Below, in pieces: positions 61,108-64,000 of a stretch of DNA of 64,000 bases. The translations under genes were made by a program, and so were the position numbers. Location of the stretch: assembly GCF_039679125.1 (NCBI RefSeq), contig NZ_CP155551.1, forward strand, positions 2,418,001 to 2,482,000, in the 5' to 3' direction. The notes below the pieces were generated by a model. It worked only from the letters and a program-made list of their open reading frames with translations. It was not told the origin of the DNA and did not search any database. Every line of letters starts with the position of its first letter. Positions within the stretch are counted from its first letter, which is position 1. Source of the stretch: Blastococcus sp. HT6-4 (GTDB lineage: Bacteria > Actinomycetota > Actinomycetes > Mycobacteriales > Geodermatophilaceae).

Positions 61108-62334
61108 ATGACGCACCCCCAGGACGTCGACGCCCACGCCGGCGACGCACGTCGCGCCGACAACGACTTCGATCCGGTGCGCCCGGGCGAGACGTTCACG
61201 AGCGCGCACGAGGAGTACGCCGAGCTGCGCGGCCGCTGTCCCGTGGCCCGCAGCCAGGAGTACGGGGGCTTCTGGGCGGCGATGGGCTACGACGAGGTGC
61301 TCGAGGTGATCACCGACATCGAGCACTTCACGACGTCGAAGCAGAACGCGATCCCGAAGTTCGCCTTCACCGGCGTCCGACCGCCGCTGCACCTCGACCC
61401 GCCGGAGCACATGGCCTACCGGCGGGTGATCAACTCCTTCTTCACACCGCCCAGGATGCGGCAGCTCGAGCCCAAGGTGCGTGAGGTCGCGGTGGAGCTG
61501 CTCGACCCGCTGCTCGACGCGCGCTGGGTCGACGTCTGCAAGCAGTACGCGCACAAGTTCCCTGCGCACGTGTTCGCCCACTTCTTCAACCTGTCGGTCG
61601 ACGTCTCCGAGGAGATCAAGAAGGTCAGCGGCACGTACGTCGACGCGATCCAGGTGCTCGACCACGAGGTGGTCAAGAAGCTCAGCCGGCGGCTCTACGA
61701 GATCGCGCAGGACATCATCGACGAACGCAGGTCGGGCGCCTACGACTCCGCCGAGGACCTGACGGCGGCGCTGCTGGCGGCCGAGTACGAGGGCGCGCCG
61801 CTGCCGGCGGACATGGTGCTCGGCTGCGTCCGGCAGCTCATCGTCACCGGCATGGTGGCGCCGAGCGTGTTCACCGGGAACATGTTCGTCCACCTGTCCC
61901 GCGACCCCGCGCTGCAGGACCGGCTGCGCGCCGAGCCCTCGCTGATCCCCGCGGCGGTCGAGGAGTTCCTCCGGCTCTACTCGCCCTACCGCGGCATGGC
62001 CCGCACCGCGCGCGAGGACGTCGTCCTCTCCGGTCAGCTGATCCGCAAGGACGACCCCATCGCGCTGCTCTACACGTCGGCCAACCGCGACGAGCGGGTC
62101 TTCCCCGACGGCGAGTCCTTCGTGCTGGACCGGCCGAACATCGACAAGCACATCTCGTTCGGCCGGGGCACCCACAGCTGCCCGGGCGCACCGCTGGCCC
62201 GGATGATGATGCGGATCACCCTGGAGGAGGCGCTGGCCCGGAGCAGCAGCTTCCGGCTCGCCGGCGAGCCCGAGATGGCCATCTGGGCCGAGTGGGGCAC
62301 CCGCTCGGTCCCCCTGGACTTCGTCCGCGCCTGA
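61108..62334 (+). CDS. Cytochrome P450 number 2
   Basis: A 408-residue P450: heme loop F-G-R-G-T-H-S-C-P-G with Cys near 357, ExxR as E-E-F-L-R, and S-P-Y-R-G-M-A-R. As in P450-1 the I-helix reads V-T-G-M-V-A-P-S in place of the A-G-x-D/E-T oxygen-activation motif. It belongs to the same subfamily as P450-1 but is clearly diverged. It is divergent from the PaaX-4 importer operon and convergent with the pca genes. No dedicated ferredoxin or reductase is in the window apart from the Rieske reductase at 25 kb. Confidence 0.93.
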   Translation: MTHPQDVDAHAGDARRADNDFDPVRPGETFTSAHEEYAELRGRCPVARSQEYGGFWAAMGYDEVLEVITDIEHFTTSKQNAIPKFAFTGVRPPLHLDPPEHMAYRRVINSFFTPPRMRQLEPKVREVAVELLDPLLDARWVDVCKQYAHKFPAHVFAHFFNLSVDVSEEIKKVSGTYVDAIQVLDHEVVKKLSRRLYEIAQDIIDERRSGAYDSAEDLTAALLAAEYEGAPLPADMVLGCVRQLIVTGMVAPSVFTGNMFVHLSRDPALQDRLRAEPSLIPAAVEEFLRLYSPYRGMARTAREDVVLSGQLIRKDDPIALLYTSANRDERVFPDGESFVLDRPNIDKHISFGRGTHSCPGAPLARMMMRITLEEALARSSSFRLAGEPEMAIWAEWGTRSVPLDFVRA

Positions 62335-62336
62335 CC

Positions 62337-62375
62337 CCGCGCCCGACGAAGGGACTTCGGGCGCGGAAAGTCCCT
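62337..62375. terminator. Bidirectional terminator between P450-2 and pcaC
   Basis: A 10-bp stem (62337-62346 with 62357-62366) and a competing 8-bp stem (62350-62357 with 62368-62375) fill the 44-base gap between convergent genes. Each could serve one direction. Confidence 0.6.
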
Positions 62376-62378
62376 GGA

Positions 62379-62780
62379 TCAGGCGGAGGTGCCGCGGAGC
62401 TCCTCGAGGATCGGCGCGGCCACCTTGAAGGCGTGGTTGGCGGCCGGGACGCCGGCGTAGATCGCCGCGTGCTGGATGACCTCGCCGATCTCCTCGTCGG
62501 TCAGCCCGTTGTTCACCGCGGCGCGCACGTGCAGCGCGAACTCGTCCCAGTGCCGCAGGGCGATCGTGATCGACAACGTCATCAGGCTGCGGTCGCGGCG
62601 GGCCAGCCCCGGGCGCTGCCAGAGGTCGCCCCACGCGGTGCGGGTGATGAAGTCCTGGAAATCGGCGGTGAACGGCGTCGTGTTCGCGACGGCGCGGTCG
62701 ACCCACGCGTCCCCGAGCACCTCGCGCCGGGTCCGCATGCCCGCCTCGCGCCGGGCGTCGTCGGTGTTCGGCTCGCTCAT
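62379..62780 (-). CDS. pcaC: 4-carboxymuconolactone decarboxylase
   Basis: A 133-residue PcaC. It converts 4-carboxymuconolactone to 3-oxoadipate enol-lactone in the protocatechuate pathway. Conserved AhpD-like fold marks: F-Q-D-F-I-T-R-T-A-W-G near 42-52, R-R-D-R-S-L-M-T, catalytic region E-F-A-L-H-V-R-A-A, and Q-H-A-A-I-Y-A-G-V-P. ATG 62780 overlaps the pcaD stop (ATGA). In some actinobacteria pcaC and pcaD are fused as PcaL; here they are separate but coupled. Confidence 0.95.
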   Translation of the reverse strand: MSEPNTDDARREAGMRTRREVLGDAWVDRAVANTTPFTADFQDFITRTAWGDLWQRPGLARRDRSLMTLSITIALRHWDEFALHVRAAVNNGLTDEEIGEVIQHAAIYAGVPAANHAFKVAAPILEELRGTSA

Positions 62781-63559
62781 CGCGCGCTCCCGGCGGCGTC
62801 GAAGTGGGCGAGCAGCGCAGCGGTGATCTCCGACGGCTGCTCGATGTTCGCCAGGTGCGCGCCGGGGCTGACGGTGAGCAGCCGCGCGCCGGGGATCGCG
62901 TCGGCGATGGCGCGCTGGTGCTCCGGCGGGGTCGCCGGGTCCTCGGCGCCGGAGATCACCAGGGTCGGGGCGGCGATCGTGGGCAGGTCGGCGCGCAGGT
63001 CCATGTCGGCGATCGCCTCGCAGCAGCTCGCGTACCCCTCGCCGTCGGTGCCGGCCACCATCTCCCGCAGCCGGGCGACGACGTCGGGGTTCGCGGCGGC
63101 GTACTCCGCGGTCACCCACCGGCTGACGACGGTGGGCGCGAGGACGCCGGTGCCCTCGCCGCGGGCGGTGCGCGCACGGTCCAGCCAGTTCTCCCGCGGA
63201 CCCAGCAGCGCGGAGGTGCAGAGCAGCGCCAGCCCGTGCACCCGCCCGGGGTCCCGGGCGGCCAGCCGCATGCCGGTCATGCCGCCCAGGGACAGCCCGG
63301 CGACGTGCGCCCGGCCGACCTCCAGCTCGTCGAGCAGGGCCAGGAGGTCGTCGGCGAGGTCGTCGAGGGAGTACGGCCCGGCCGGGGCCGGGGACCGGCC
63401 GTGCCCCCGGGTGTCGTAGGTGACCACGCGGAACCGCTCGGCGAGCGCGGGCACCTGAGCCGCCCACATCGCGCGCGTGGCGCCGAGCGAGTTGGAGAGC
63501 ACGACGACGGGCGCGTCGGGCGGCCCGTCGACGGTGTACGAGACGGTGACGGCGCTCAT
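62777..63559 (-). CDS. pcaD: 3-oxoadipate enol-lactonase
   Basis: A 260-residue alpha/beta hydrolase that opens the enol-lactone to 3-oxoadipate. Oxyanion loop S-N-S-L-G-A near 22-27, nucleophile elbow G-L-S-L-G-G-M (Ser near 95), acid in S-G-A-E-D-P, and catalytic His in G-A-H-L-A-N-I-E. These match PcaD. ATG 63559 overlaps the pcaB stop; its own stop overlaps pcaC. The product can be taken on by a 3-oxoadipate CoA transferase such as the one at 22.5-24.0 kb. Confidence 0.94.
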   Translation of the reverse strand: MSAVTVSYTVDGPPDAPVVVLSNSLGATRAMWAAQVPALAERFRVVTYDTRGHGRSPAPAGPYSLDDLADDLLALLDELEVGRAHVAGLSLGGMTGMRLAARDPGRVHGLALLCTSALLGPRENWLDRARTARGEGTGVLAPTVVSRWVTAEYAAANPDVVARLREMVAGTDGEGYASCCEAIADMDLRADLPTIAAPTLVISGAEDPATPPEHQRAIADAIPGARLLTVSPGAHLANIEQPSEITAALLAHFDAAGSAR

Positions 63560-64000
63560 CGTTCTCCCTGGGTCAGGCGGGTGTGCTCGGCGAGGACGGC
63601 GTCGACCTGCGGACCGGCCTCGCCGACGTCCGGCCCGGTGCCGAGCAGCGCGGAGACGTCGACGTCGTCGCGCTCGGCGAGCACGTCGGCCAGCGGGCGG
63701 CCGGTGGCGGCGGCCTGGCGGACCGCGGCCGCGGCCTCGTCGTGGGCGGCGCCGGGGCCCAGCGCCGGGGCGAGCGCCTCGGCCAGCGCGCCGGCGAGCT
63801 GGGGGTCGCGCGCCGCGGCGACGGTCGCGGCCATCCGGTCGACGTCCGGGCGCAGGCCGGTGAGGCTCTCGACCAGCCAGGACGCCGCCGACCCGGTGGT
63901 CACCAGCAGATCGGTCAGCGTCGGCCACTCGCTGTGCCAGGCGCCGGCGGCCCGTTCGTGCTCCTGCTCCATCGCGGCCAGGAGGGTGGCGACCAGCCCG
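63556..64000 (-). CDS. pcaB: 3-carboxy-cis,cis-muconate cycloisomerase, C-terminal part
   Basis: The last about 147 residues of a fumarase/argininosuccinase-superfamily enzyme, open at the window edge. M-E-Q-E-H-E-R-A-A-G-A-W-H-S-E-W is the hallmark PcaB stretch after the mobile loop, followed by the helical C-terminal domain. It lactonises 3-carboxymuconate to 4-carboxymuconolactone. Overlapping stops and starts show a pcaB-pcaD-pcaC operon reading leftward; protocatechuate dioxygenase genes, if linked, lie outside to the right. Confidence 0.92.
   Translation of the reverse strand, partial: GLVATLLAAMEQEHERAAGAWHSEWPTLTDLLVTTGSAASWLVESLTGLRPDVDRMAATVAAARDPQLAGALAEALAPALGPGAAHDEAAAAVRQAAATGRPLADVLAERDDVDVSALLGTGPDVGEAGPQVDAVLAEHTRLTQGER

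Overview
The window is very GC-rich with strong third-position GC bias, many GTG starts and dense stop/start overlaps (ATGA, GTGA, TGATG). Gene content (OmpR/HisKA/GerMN-lipoprotein operon, MEDS-ATPase regulator, PaaX, IclR and MarR regulators, beta-ketoadipate genes) points to a soil Actinomycetota. A Geodermatophilales- or Pseudonocardiales-like genus is my guess from repertoire only. I found no rRNA, tRNA, CRISPR array, phage gene or transposase.

Layout. (a) 0.1-10.7 kb is ordinary core: a lipoprotein, a membrane metallophosphoesterase, an ion channel, a two-component operon with a GerMN lipoprotein, AI-2E-type and DUF2254 membrane proteins, a YetF-like protein, a CPA1 antiporter and an 18-cysteine copper-storage-type protein. 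(b) 10.8-24 kb is catabolic: an intradiol (hydroxyquinol-type) dioxygenase, an MDR reductase, a citryl-CoA-lyase-like protein coupled to a class III CoA transferase, a divergent amidohydrolase, an IclR regulator, pyridoxal kinase, aldehyde dehydrogenase, a MEDS/ATPase regulator and the SCOT pair scoA-scoB. (c) 24-33.4 kb is a Rieske oxygenase/reductase operon with its own small Cys protein and an IclR gene that appears to start at CTG, an orphan aromatic-type substrate-binding lipoprotein, and an SDR / amidohydrolase / acyl-CoA ligase / MaoC operon bracketed by two paralogous MarR genes, the second frameshifted.

(d) 33.4-60.8 kb is an accessory island with four PaaX-family repressors in about 18 kb. 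PaaX-1 is divergent from a secreted hydrolase, a phosphonate-type ABC importer with a fused permease, and a P450. PaaX-2 is divergent from an operon of class III CoA transferase, an 828-residue fused 2-hydroxyacyl-CoA-dehydratase-like protein that seems to have lost its iron-sulfur cysteines, an ACMSD-like amidohydrolase, an MFS transporter and a second secreted hydrolase. Next come a polar-amino-acid-type ABC importer with a CapA-like phosphoesterase, and then an iron(III)/spermidine-type ABC importer whose operon carries PaaX-4 and a new small ORF; PaaX-3 follows it. PaaX proteins usually sense CoA thioesters, so I infer that this island hydrolyses an extracellular ester or amide, imports the fragments, activates one as a CoA thioester and induces itself through that thioester. 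(e) 61.1-64 kb holds a second P450 related to the first, and the protocatechuate genes pcaB (cut by the window edge), pcaD and pcaC.

The candidate undescribed system is region (d), above all the cysteine-less dehydratase-like fusion with its CoA transferase and PaaX. Functions are inferred from sequence motifs alone.
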